DNA of 9,543 bases from assembly GCA_036375275.1 (NCBI GenBank), contig DASUSF010000163.1, forward strand, positions 1 to 9,543, written 5' to 3'. This stretch comes from DASUSF01 sp036375275. GTDB taxonomy: Bacteria; Pseudomonadota; Alphaproteobacteria; Geminicoccales; Geminicoccaceae. The position numbers and the translations under genes are program-made. The notes beneath the pieces are model-generated. The model did no database searches. It saw only the letters and a list, made by a program, of their open reading frames with translations, and was not told where the DNA came from. Position 1 is the first letter of the stretch. Each line of letters starts with the position of its first letter. This document shows, in pieces, positions 1 to 5,928 of the stretch.

Positions 1-714
1 CGCCCAGACGCAGTTGAAGGTCGAGGGACCGCCGAGCACGTCGTAGGAGCTGAGCACGGTGTGGACCTTCGGATCCTCGCTGCGGAGCTCCTGGTACTGG
101 AAGGGCGGGCTCGTGAAGTGGCCGGTGATCTCGGTCCCGCCGGAGGTCAGCGCCGCGACCCCGTCCGGATGCTTCATCGATACCGTGATGTCGTCGAGGG
201 CATCGTACGGCTTGCCCGCCTGCTCGAGGGCCATCTGCATGGTGCGCGCCTGGATCGACACCTTGACCGAGGGGAGCGCGATGCGGTCGTCCGGACCGAA
301 GTCCTCGATCGACTGGATCTCGTCCTTGTTGGTGTTGAGGTAGAGGGGCATCAGGTTGAGGCAGGCCACGCCCTTGACGTCGAGCGAGCCCTTGGTCCGG
401 TCCCAGATGGTGAGCAGCGGCCCGACCCCGCCGGACGCGAAGTCGAGGTTGTCGCTGAGCAGCGCGTCGTTCATCGCGGCGCCGCCCGAGAACTGCAGCC
501 ACTCGGTCTTGACGTCCTCGAGGCCGAGCTCGGCCGCGTGCTTCTCGATCAGCCCGTGCTCGCGCATCATCTGCAGCGGCAGGTAGCCGATGCCGAACTG
601 CTGCGCGACCCGGATCGTGTCGGTCTCCGCGACCGCCGGCGTGCCGCCACCGGTCAGGACCAGGGCCGCGATTCCAGCCGCCAGCGTGCCGGAGGTGAGC
701 TTGGCGAGATCCAT
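1..714 (-). CDS. ABC transporter substrate-binding protein, NitT/TauT (SsuA/NMT1-like) family, 3' end outside window
   Basis: Reading the complement from an ATG at 714 gives 238 uninterrupted codons that run off the left edge without a stop. Residues 1-29 form a signal peptide (MDLAKLTSG start, hydrophobic core, cleavage near AVA-ET). The mature part begins TIRVAQQFGIGYLPLQMMRE. It continues with a SGGAAMNDALLSDNLDFASGG stretch and a later IALPSVKVSIQA segment. This order is typical of periplasmic binding proteins for nitrate, sulfonate, taurine or pyrimidine-precursor ABC importers. Family length is about 320-340 residues, so roughly 70% is present. A GGGAG ribosome binding site lies 8 nt before the start (723-727 on the complement). 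The permease and ATPase would be expected further left, outside the window. The family is clear, but the ligand cannot be read from the sequence. Confidence 0.9.
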   Translation of the reverse strand, partial: MDLAKLTSGTLAAGIAALVLTGGGTPAVAETDTIRVAQQFGIGYLPLQMMREHGLIEKHAAELGLEDVKTEWLQFSGGAAMNDALLSDNLDFASGGVGPLLTIWDRTKGSLDVKGVACLNLMPLYLNTNKDEIQSIEDFGPDDRIALPSVKVSIQARTMQMALEQAGKPYDALDDITVSMKHPDGVAALTSGGTEITGHFTSPPFQYQELRSEDPKVHTVLSSYDVLGGPSTFNCVWA

Positions 715-792
715 CGTGCCGTCTCCCGAGGTTGATGTTCTGCCGCGCCTCCCTTGCTTTGCCGGGGCCTGATGGCACGGTCTCCCTCAAGG

Positions 793-820
793 GTCCTAGC
801 ACGGCCACCCAGAGGCGCAA
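793..820 (-). promoter_or_regulatory. possible sigma70-type promoter for the ABC binding-protein gene
   Basis: On the minus strand a TTGCGC hexamer (815-820) is separated by 16 bp from TAGGAC (793-798), which is preceded by an extended -10-like TG. It lies about 80 bp upstream of the binding-protein start, in the 169-bp gap after the DUF1127-like gene. The match is partial and was found by eye in GC-rich DNA, so this is only a candidate. The rest of the gap shows no gene. Confidence 0.2.
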
Positions 821-875
821 CAGCCACCGGGCGCACACCCGGCGGTGCCGCCTGCGGGCCGCGGGCTCCGGCGAC

Positions 876-899
876 CGGGCTGCTCAGTCGAGCAGCCCG
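876..899 (-). terminator. hairpin across the stop codon of the DUF1127-like gene
   Basis: Positions 876-884 and 891-899 are perfect inverted repeats (9-bp stem, 6-nt loop). The structure contains the last codons and the TGA stop of the minus-strand small gene. No T-run follows on either strand, so it may be an RNA 3'-end stabiliser or weak terminator rather than a classical Rho-independent terminator. Confidence 0.3.
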
Positions 900-1105
900 A
901 GCCGGCGCGCATCCGCCTCCACCATCCCGAGATCGTGCAGCAGATGATGCCGCATCGGCATCGTCGCCGCCCGTGCCCGGGCGCGGCGCCGCCGCTCGCG
1001 GCGGGCCTCCAGAGCCTGGCCGAGCCACCGCGAGCCGTGGCGCGCCAGCGCAGCCAGCGGATGCTCCATCTCGCGGAACGCGAGCGTCCCGACCTGTCCG
1101 CTCAT
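884..1105 (-). CDS. small basic DUF1127-like protein
   Basis: This is a 73-aa protein. The ATG at 1105 was chosen because GGAGGGA (1111-1117 on the complement) sits just upstream; the GGAGG core is 7 nt from the ATG. An in-frame ATG 11 codons earlier has no comparable site. The middle is highly basic (RRERRRRARARA, about residues 35-46). The C-terminal part reads RHHLLHDLGMVEADARRLGL, which resembles the DUF1127 pattern of a basic helix followed by a LLRDIGL-x-R-x-D/A-like segment. In alphaproteobacteria such proteins are small, and some are linked to RNA binding and phosphate or stress physiology; no specific role can be assigned here. It lies upstream of, and on the same strand as, the ABC binding-protein gene. 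The family assignment rests on the C-terminal motif only. Confidence 0.65.
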   Translation of the reverse strand: MSGQVGTLAFREMEHPLAALARHGSRWLGQALEARRERRRRARARAATMPMRHHLLHDLGMVEADARRLGLLD

Positions 1106-1138
1106 CGTGGTCCCTCCACCAACTCCCGCCGGCGGCAT

Positions 1139-1151
1139 GGTCCGCCGGACC
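1139..1151. promoter_or_regulatory. 13-bp palindrome in the divergent intergenic region, possible operator
   Basis: GGTCCG-C-CGGACC is a perfect 6-bp inverted repeat around a single central base. It lies 34 bp upstream of the DUF1127-like start and about 250 bp upstream of the dctP start, in the only sizeable divergent spacer of the window. Short GC-rich palindromes are common by chance in such DNA, so the operator role is a guess. Confidence 0.2.
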
Positions 1152-1305
1152 CTCGCACTCTGCCGGCGTCCTGCTTCAGCCCGATGTCCGGCGCCGCCGC
1201 CAAGCGTTTCAGTTCTTTGCGGAGTGTTTCGGGACAGGCCGGAACGGACGGACGCGCAACCGGCAATGGCCTACCTATCGCGTGCCGCTCGGAGCGCGGG
1301 TCCGC

Positions 1306-1335
1306 TTGCCGAGGGTGCGGGCCCGGGCCTAACGT
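1306..1335 (+). promoter_or_regulatory. possible promoter for dctP
   Basis: TTGCCG (1306-1311) and TAACGT (1330-1335) are spaced by 18 bp and lie about 60 bp before the dctP start. Agreement with the sigma70 consensus is 4/6 and 3/6. The rest of 1106-1397 shows no convincing gene, only this candidate and the palindrome at 1139-1151. Low confidence. Confidence 0.2.
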
Positions 1336-1397
1336 CGCGACAGCGCGCCCGGCGACGCCCGGCCGGTTCAGGGAAACCAACGACAGGGGGAAGAGGC

Positions 1398-2465
1398 ATG
1401 CGACGCGAACTCGGCACCACCATCGTCATGGCGGCGCTCGTGAGCAGCGGGGCAGGGCTGGCTCAGGAGAGCCAGGACCTCGAGGAGATCACGGTCAAGG
1501 CGATCGGTCTGAACTCCAAGACGATCGTCAGCTTCGGCGACGAGAAGCCGTTCTGGGAGGAGACCATCCCGGCCGAGTCCGGGGGCAGGATCACGGTCCA
1601 GTTCGCGCCGATCGACCTCGCCGGCGTCAAGGACCCGCAGATCATGCGCATGACCTCGCTCGGGGTGACCGACTTCGGGGCCGGGGACATCTCCAAGATG
1701 GCGGGCGACAACCCGGTGTTCGAGGGCTGCGACCTCGCCGGCCTGGCGCTCGACATCGAGACCGCGCGCAAGGCATGCGAGGCCTGGGCGCCGGTCATGG
1801 GCGAGGTCATGGAGGAGCAGTTCAACGTCAAGCTCCTGGCGCTCGGCACCAACCCGCCGCAGGTGATCTGGTGCCGGGACGAGCTCGGCGGCATCGAGGA
1901 CCTGGAGGGCCGGAAGGTCCGCGTCTTCAACAAGACCATGAGCGACTTCATCAACGCCGTGGGCGGGACCACCGTCAGCATGCCGTTCGCCGAGGTGGTA
2001 CCGGCGCTGCAGCGGGGCGTGGTCGACTGCGCCGTCACCGGGTCGCTCTCCGGCAACACCGCCGGCTGGCCCGAGGTCTCCGACTTCCTCTATCCGATGT
2101 ACATGGGCTGGAGCATCAACTACCAGTCGGTCAACCTGGACAGCTGGAACGGCTGGCCGGAGGCGGTCCAGGACTTCTTCGTCCAGGAGTTCGACGACTT
2201 CGAGGACAAGATGTGGGAGACGGCCGCCAAGGCCACGGCCGACGCCGAGAACTGCAACTTCGGCAAGGAGCCCTGCGAGATGGGCAAGATGGCCGACATG
2301 ACGCTGGTCCCGGTCTCCGAGGAGGACAAGCAGAAGCACAAGCAGCTGATGCAGGACGTGGTCCTGGTCGAGTGGGCGAAGCGCTGCGGCCAGGAGTGCG
2401 CGCAGAAGTGGAACGAACTGGTCGGCCCGGTGGTCGGCCTCGAGATCCCGCTCGACCAGATCTGA
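1398..2465 (+). CDS. dctP: TRAP transporter substrate-binding protein (DctP family)
   Basis: This 355-aa periplasmic protein captures a small carboxylate-type ligand for the DctQM permease. The ATG at 1398 follows AGGGGG (spacing 7), and a signal peptide occupies residues 1-22 (MRRELGTTIVMAALVSSGAG, cleavage after LA). TRAP SBP hallmarks are visible: the PAESGGRITVQFAPI segment (58-72), a DLEGRKVRVFN segment (168-178) with the Arg that usually salt-bridges the ligand carboxylate (probably R175), and GTTVSMPFAEVVPALQRGVVDCA (190-212), the conserved hinge/lobe region. Length fits the family. The protein has eight cysteines (111, 127, 159, 211, 286, 293, 330, 334), many for this family and possibly disulfide-bonded. 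The membrane partners start only at 2997, beyond an opposite-strand gene. The ligand is unknown; TRAP SBPs bind dicarboxylates, sugar acids, sulfonates, keto acids and others. Confidence 0.92.
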   Translation: MRRELGTTIVMAALVSSGAGLAQESQDLEEITVKAIGLNSKTIVSFGDEKPFWEETIPAESGGRITVQFAPIDLAGVKDPQIMRMTSLGVTDFGAGDISKMAGDNPVFEGCDLAGLALDIETARKACEAWAPVMGEVMEEQFNVKLLALGTNPPQVIWCRDELGGIEDLEGRKVRVFNKTMSDFINAVGGTTVSMPFAEVVPALQRGVVDCAVTGSLSGNTAGWPEVSDFLYPMYMGWSINYQSVNLDSWNGWPEAVQDFFVQEFDDFEDKMWETAAKATADAENCNFGKEPCEMGKMADMTLVPVSEEDKQKHKQLMQDVVLVEWAKRCGQECAQKWNELVGPVVGLEIPLDQI

Positions 2466-2530
2466 GGTGCCGGCGCCACTCGCCGCCCATCGTTGCCTGG
2501 GCAGCGCCACGGGCCTGATCGCGACGCAAA

Positions 2531-2555
2531 GGCGCCGGTGCGCTGCACCGGCGTC
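2531..2555. terminator. strong hairpin between convergent dctP and decarboxylase-family genes
   Basis: CGCCGGTGC (2533-2541) pairs perfectly with GCACCGGCG (2545-2553) around a 3-nt loop. A G-T and a G-C pair extend the stem to 11 bp. It lies 65 bp after the dctP stop and 43 bp after the minus-strand stop at 2599. On the minus strand it is followed by CTTTGCG, a weak T-run; there is no T-run on the plus strand. It is probably a bidirectional terminator or 3'-end stabiliser that would lower read-through from dctP to dctQM. Confidence 0.5.
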
Positions 2556-2598
2556 CGACCGTCGGCAGGCGCCGCCTCGCGCGTGGCGCCAGGACGGC

Positions 2599-2961
2599 CT
2601 AGTTGGTCTTCTGCGTCAGCTGGTCGTACTCGTCCTTGAACGCCTGCAGGTCGTACTGCATGCCGTTCAAGACCGTGCTCCACTGCCGCGTCGTGGCGGC
2701 GGCGGCGACCGCTTCCCGGATCTCGGCCTCGCTCGCGCCGAGGGCGCGCGCCTTGTTGGTGTGGGCGTAGACGCAGTAGGTGCACGGGATCTGCGCCGCA
2801 ACGCCGAGACTGATCAATTCGCGGGTCTTCGGGTCGAGGGCCGCGTCCTCGCCCTCCAGCACCCCCCGGGCTTCGAGGGCCGCCTGCAGCGCATGCTCGG
2901 GATAAGTCTGCTTGAAGAACTCAGGGGCATCCTGCGCCACGGCGGAACCGACCAGCCCCAA
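2599..2961 (-). CDS. carboxymuconolactone decarboxylase / AhpD-like family protein, apparently exported; start uncertain
   Basis: This is a 120-aa product if translation begins at TTG 2961. The core holds LDPKTRELISLGVAAQIPC (42-60) and the AhpD-type redox motif C60-x-x-C63-x-x-x-H67, with the proton-relay Glu probably at E48. Proteins with this motif reduce peroxides or act as disulfide oxidoreductases; family members without it decarboxylate lactones. The N-terminus VGSAVAQ-DAPEFFKQTYP looks like the end of a signal peptide. In-frame codons upstream of 2961 continue the hydrophobic core (SPASFLALGLVG) but contain no ATG or GTG for at least 90 nt, and the TTG has no Shine-Dalgarno. The 5' end may therefore be damaged or start at an unusual codon. 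It is antisense between dctP and dctQ, with only 35 bp to the dctQ ATG. The core domain looks intact. Confidence 0.8.
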   Translation of the reverse strand: MGLVGSAVAQDAPEFFKQTYPEHALQAALEARGVLEGEDAALDPKTRELISLGVAAQIPCTYCVYAHTNKARALGASEAEIREAVAAAATTRQWSTVLNGMQYDLQAFKDEYDQLTQKTN

Positions 2962-2996
2962 GGCGAGAAAAGACGCGGGCGAGGTCCGAAAATTCG

Positions 2997-3608
2997 ATGA
3001 ACCTCGACCGGCTACTCGAGCTGGCCTACCGCCTCGCCCGCTTCGGCGCCTGGTTCGGCGGCGGGCTGATCGTCGCCGCGGCGCTCCTGGTCGGGGTCGA
3101 GGTGGTGATCAGGAAGGCCTTCAACCTCACCATCGGCGGCGCCGACGAGCTCAGCGGCTTCGCGCTCGCAATCGCCACGACCTGGGGGCTCGCCTTCACC
3201 CTGCTCGAGCGGGCGCACGTCCGGATCGACAGCCTCTACATCCACCTGCCGGTGCGCGTCGCCGCGCTCCTCGACCTCATCGGGCTCGCGCTCTTCATCG
3301 GCTTCTTCGGCCTCGTGACCTGGCACGGCTACGGCGTGTTCGCGACCTCGCTCCGGGTCGGCGCCCACTCGCTCTCGCCGCTCGGCACGCCCCTGGTGAT
3401 CCCGCAGGCGCTCTGGGTCGTCGGCCTCGTCCTGTTCCTGGCGATCGCGACCCTGCTCCTGATCCGCGCCGCCCTCGCGTTGGTGCGAGGCGACCTCGGC
3501 ACCATGCGCCGCCTGGTCGGCTCGCGCACGCTGACCGAGGAGATGGCCGCGGAGCTGGACCGCCCGGAGGACGCGGCCAGCGCCGCGGAGGTGCGGGCGC
3601 GGCGATGA
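2997..3608 (+). CDS. dctQ: TRAP transporter small permease subunit (DctQ family)
   Basis: This 203-aa inner-membrane protein has four hydrophobic helices (about 19-36, 52-70, 88-110, 138-162). The conserved pattern between helices 1 and 2 is present: VGVEVVIRKAFN (32-43), then GADELSGFALAIATTWG (48-64), followed by ERAHVRIDSL (71-80), the usual E-x-x-H-x-R-x-D signature. The C-terminal 40 residues are charged and cytoplasmic, somewhat longer than average. DctQ binds DctM and helps dock the binding protein. A GAGGT Shine-Dalgarno is at 2981-2985, 11 nt before the ATG, a rather long spacing. It overlaps dctM by 4 bp (ATGA), so the two are translationally coupled. Its own promoter would have to lie within or beyond the opposite-strand gene, unless it is read through from dctP. 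Confidence 0.93.
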   Translation: MNLDRLLELAYRLARFGAWFGGGLIVAAALLVGVEVVIRKAFNLTIGGADELSGFALAIATTWGLAFTLLERAHVRIDSLYIHLPVRVAALLDLIGLALFIGFFGLVTWHGYGVFATSLRVGAHSLSPLGTPLVIPQALWVVGLVLFLAIATLLLIRAALALVRGDLGTMRRLVGSRTLTEEMAAELDRPEDAASAAEVRARR

Positions 3609-4891
3609 TCTGGGTCACCCTCGCCCTGCTCCTCGGGCTGCTCGCGCTGTCGTTCCCGGTCGCGGCGGTGCTCGGCATCGTCGGGCTCGCCCTCGACCAG
3701 CTCTACGCCTTCCTGCCGCTCTACCTCTCGCTCGGCGAGATGACCTGGGGCGCGTCGACCGACGTGATCCTGGTCGCGATCCCGATGTTCGTGCTGCTCG
3801 GCGAGATCCTGCTCCGGGCCGGCATCGCGGAACGCATGTACGCCGCGATGAGCCACTGGCTGTCCTGGCTGCCCGGCGGCCTGATGCACTCCAACATCGG
3901 CGCCTGCACGTTGTTCTCGGCGGTTTCCGGCTCCTCGGTCGCGACCGCGGCGACGATCGGCACGGTGGCGCTGCCCGAGATCGAGCGCGAGGGCTACGAG
4001 CCGCGCTTCTTCCTCGGCACGGTCGCCGCCGGCGGTACCCTCGGGATCCTGATCCCACCGTCGATCAACATGATCGTCTACGGCGTGCTGACCGACACCT
4101 CGATCCCGCAGCTCTACCTCGCCGGCATGCTCCCGGGCCTGGTCCTGGCGCTCCTGTTCATGGCGACCGTGCTGATCGGCTGCTGGCTCAGGCCGGCCTG
4201 GGGCGGCAAGACCCGCCGCTCGACCTGGCGGGCCCGGTTCCGGGCGCTTCCCGACCTGGTCCCGCCGCTCCTGATCTTCCTGCTCGTGATCGGCTCGATC
4301 TACGCCGGGCTCGCGACCCCGACCGAGGCCGCGTCGCTCGGGGTGATCGCGGCCCTGGTGCTCGCGGCGTGGCGACGCAAGCTCACGGTCGCGATGATGA
4401 AACGGGCCCTCGAGGGCACGATGCGGACCTCCGCCATGATCATGGCGATCCTGATCGCCGCGACCTTCCTCAACTTCGTGCTGACCGGGATCGGCCTGAC
4501 CTCGCAGGTCAACGCGCTGGTCACCGACCTCGGCCTGACGCCGATGCAGACCCTGCTGCTGGTGGTGCTGTTCTATCTCGTGCTCGGCATGTTCATGGAG
4601 ACGCTGACCATGATGGTCGCGACCGTGCCGATCATCACGCCGGTGATCGTCGGCCTCGGCTTCGATCCGGTCTGGTTCGGCGTCCTGATCATGCTGCTGG
4701 TCGAGACCGCGATGATCACGCCCCCCGTCGGGATCAACCTGTTCGTCGTCCAGGGCGTGCGCGGCACCGGCCAGATCCACGACGTGATGATCGGCGCGGC
4801 GCCCTTCGTGGTCACCCTCATGGTGATGATCGCGCTTCTGATCCTGCTCCCGGGCATTGCGCTCGTGCTCCCCGAGGCGCTCGCGCGTTAG
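3605..4891 (+). CDS. dctM: TRAP transporter large permease subunit (DctM family)
   Basis: This 428-aa, multi-span protein is the ion-coupled transport channel of the TRAP system. The ATG at 3605 overlaps the dctQ stop (ATGA), and GGAGGT lies at 3587-3592. Family motifs are in order: AIPMFVLLGEILLRAGI (58-74), the first hairpin/clamshell motif SGSSVATAATIGTVALPE (108-125), AAGGTLGILIPPSINMIVYG (141-160), ATPTEAASLGV in the middle, and ETAMITPPVGINLFVVQG near the end. Length is normal (about 425-430). Together with dctQ and dctP it forms a complete tripartite, probably Na+-driven importer. The substrate is not readable from the permease. The kinase gene begins 29 bp downstream, which points to a shared transcript. 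Confidence 0.95.
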   Translation: MIWVTLALLLGLLALSFPVAAVLGIVGLALDQLYAFLPLYLSLGEMTWGASTDVILVAIPMFVLLGEILLRAGIAERMYAAMSHWLSWLPGGLMHSNIGACTLFSAVSGSSVATAATIGTVALPEIEREGYEPRFFLGTVAAGGTLGILIPPSINMIVYGVLTDTSIPQLYLAGMLPGLVLALLFMATVLIGCWLRPAWGGKTRRSTWRARFRALPDLVPPLLIFLLVIGSIYAGLATPTEAASLGVIAALVLAAWRRKLTVAMMKRALEGTMRTSAMIMAILIAATFLNFVLTGIGLTSQVNALVTDLGLTPMQTLLLVVLFYLVLGMFMETLTMMVATVPIITPVIVGLGFDPVWFGVLIMLLVETAMITPPVGINLFVVQGVRGTGQIHDVMIGAAPFVVTLMVMIALLILLPGIALVLPEALAR

Positions 4892-4920
4892 TCTGTCATC
4901 GTGCTCACCGGAGGGGCGGC

Positions 4921-5928
4921 ATGGATGACGACGACCTCGACGACGTGCGGGCGGCGCTCCAGCGGCAAGGCCTGACCGAGCGGGACGAGCGGCCGCGCTT
5001 CACCCGCCTGACCGGCGGCGTCAGCTCCGACATCTGGCGGGTGGATCTCCGCTCCGGCCCGGTATGCGTCAAGCGGGCGCTGGCCAGGCTCCGGGTCGAG
5101 CAGGACTGGTTCGCGCCGGTCGAGCGCAACGCGTACGAGGCGGCCTGGATGCGCCGGGCGGCGGCGGTGGTGCCGGAGGCCGTGCCGGAAATGATCGCCC
5201 AGGACCGCCAGGCGGGCGTCCTGGTCATGGCGTATCTGGATCCGGCCAGCCACCTCAGCTGGAAGGCGGAGCTGCTCGAGGGTCGGGTGGACCAGGGGGT
5301 GGCTGCGGCGGTGGGCGACCGGCTGGGACGGATTCATGCCGCCACCGCGGACGATGCCGCCGTGGCGCGCGCCTTCCGGACCGACCGGATCTTCTACGAG
5401 ATCCGGCTCGAGCCCTATCTGGTCGCCACCGGCCGCGCCCATGCCGACATCGCCGGCGCCCTGCAGACCCTGGTCGAGGTCACCGCCGGCACCAGGCGCT
5501 GCCTGGTCCACGGCGACGTCAGCCCGAAGAACATCCTGATCGGGCCGTCGGGCCCGGTCTTCCTCGACGCCGAGTGCGCCTGGTATGGCGATCCGGCCTT
5601 CGACCTCGCCTTCTGCCTGAACCATCTGCTGCTCAAGGGGGTGCACCGGGCCGCCGACGCCGGACGCTACCTTGCCGCCTTCCGGTCCCTGACCAGCCAT
5701 TACCTCGCGCACGTGACCTGGGAGGAGAGCGACGACCTCGAGGGCCGGACGGCGCGGCTGCTCCCGGGGCTGTTCCTCGCCCGGATCGACGGCAAGTCGC
5801 CGGTCGAGTACCTGACGGACGAGGCGGCTCGGGAGCGGGTGCGCTGGATCGCGCGGGAGCTGATCGAGGCGCCGCCCGCCGGCCTGATCGACGTCCGGAC
5901 CGTCTTCGCGAAGGAGATCGGCCTGTGA
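4921..5928 (+). CDS. APH/choline-kinase-fold small-molecule phosphotransferase
   Basis: A 335-aa cytoplasmic kinase with a good GGAGG site (4910-4914, spacing 6). Kinase features are in order: N-terminal loop LTGGVSSDIWRV (30-41), ATP-anchoring lysine K51 in VCVKRAL, hinge-like VLVMAYLDP (100-108), catalytic loop H197-G-D199-V-S-P-K-N204, and the metal-binding segment FLDAECAWYGDPAFDLAF (214-231) with D216. All catalytic residues are present, so it should transfer phosphate to a hydroxyl. The family includes methylthioribose, choline, homoserine and hydroxylysine kinases as well as aminoglycoside resistance enzymes. The stretch RVEQDWFAPVERNAYEAAW (58-76) gives the protein its own character but no specificity I can name. 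The stop overlaps the GTG start of the enolase-like gene by 4 bp, so the two products probably act in consecutive steps. A metabolic kinase is more likely than a resistance enzyme. Confidence 0.9.
   Translation: MDDDDLDDVRAALQRQGLTERDERPRFTRLTGGVSSDIWRVDLRSGPVCVKRALARLRVEQDWFAPVERNAYEAAWMRRAAAVVPEAVPEMIAQDRQAGVLVMAYLDPASHLSWKAELLEGRVDQGVAAAVGDRLGRIHAATADDAAVARAFRTDRIFYEIRLEPYLVATGRAHADIAGALQTLVEVTAGTRRCLVHGDVSPKNILIGPSGPVFLDAECAWYGDPAFDLAFCLNHLLLKGVHRAADAGRYLAAFRSLTSHYLAHVTWEESDDLEGRTARLLPGLFLARIDGKSPVEYLTDEAARERVRWIARELIEAPPAGLIDVRTVFAKEIGL

Noticed and set aside
827..842. Small hairpin CCGGG/CCCGG
   Set aside because: It has a 5-bp stem only and is common in GC-rich DNA, with no link to a gene end or start.
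1102..1380. Minus-strand open frame of 92 codons ending in an ATGA overlap with the DUF1127-like start
   Set aside because: The overlap is tempting and a short segment (PETLRKELKRLAAAPDIGLK) looks protein-like. The rest is Arg/Pro-rich without a recognisable domain, its GTG/ATG starts lack a ribosome site, and it fills the region needed for promoters.
845..2518. Long plus-strand open frame of 557 codons
   Set aside because: It is the frame-shifted shadow of dctP and the minus-strand small gene. Its product is Arg/Gly/Pro-rich with no domain, a common artefact of high GC.
2568..2590. Second inverted repeat GGCGCC/GGCGCC downstream of the decarboxylase-family gene
   Set aside because: It is only a 6-bp stem of a self-palindromic hexamer with an 11-nt loop and no T-run, expected by chance in this composition.
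2599..2961. Protocatechuate-pathway 4-carboxymuconolactone decarboxylase (pcaC)
   Set aside because: It has an AhpD-type CxxCxxxH motif and a secretion-like N-terminus, and no pca genes are near.
2912..3604. Upstream extension of the dctM frame through dctQ
   Set aside because: The translation is Arg/Pro-rich and antisense or out of frame to dctQ. The ATGA overlap at 3605 marks the real start.
4921..5928. Aminoglycoside resistance gene
   Set aside because: The fold is shared, but the gene sits inside a transporter/enolase operon with overlapping reading frames and no mobile context, so a metabolic kinase is more likely.
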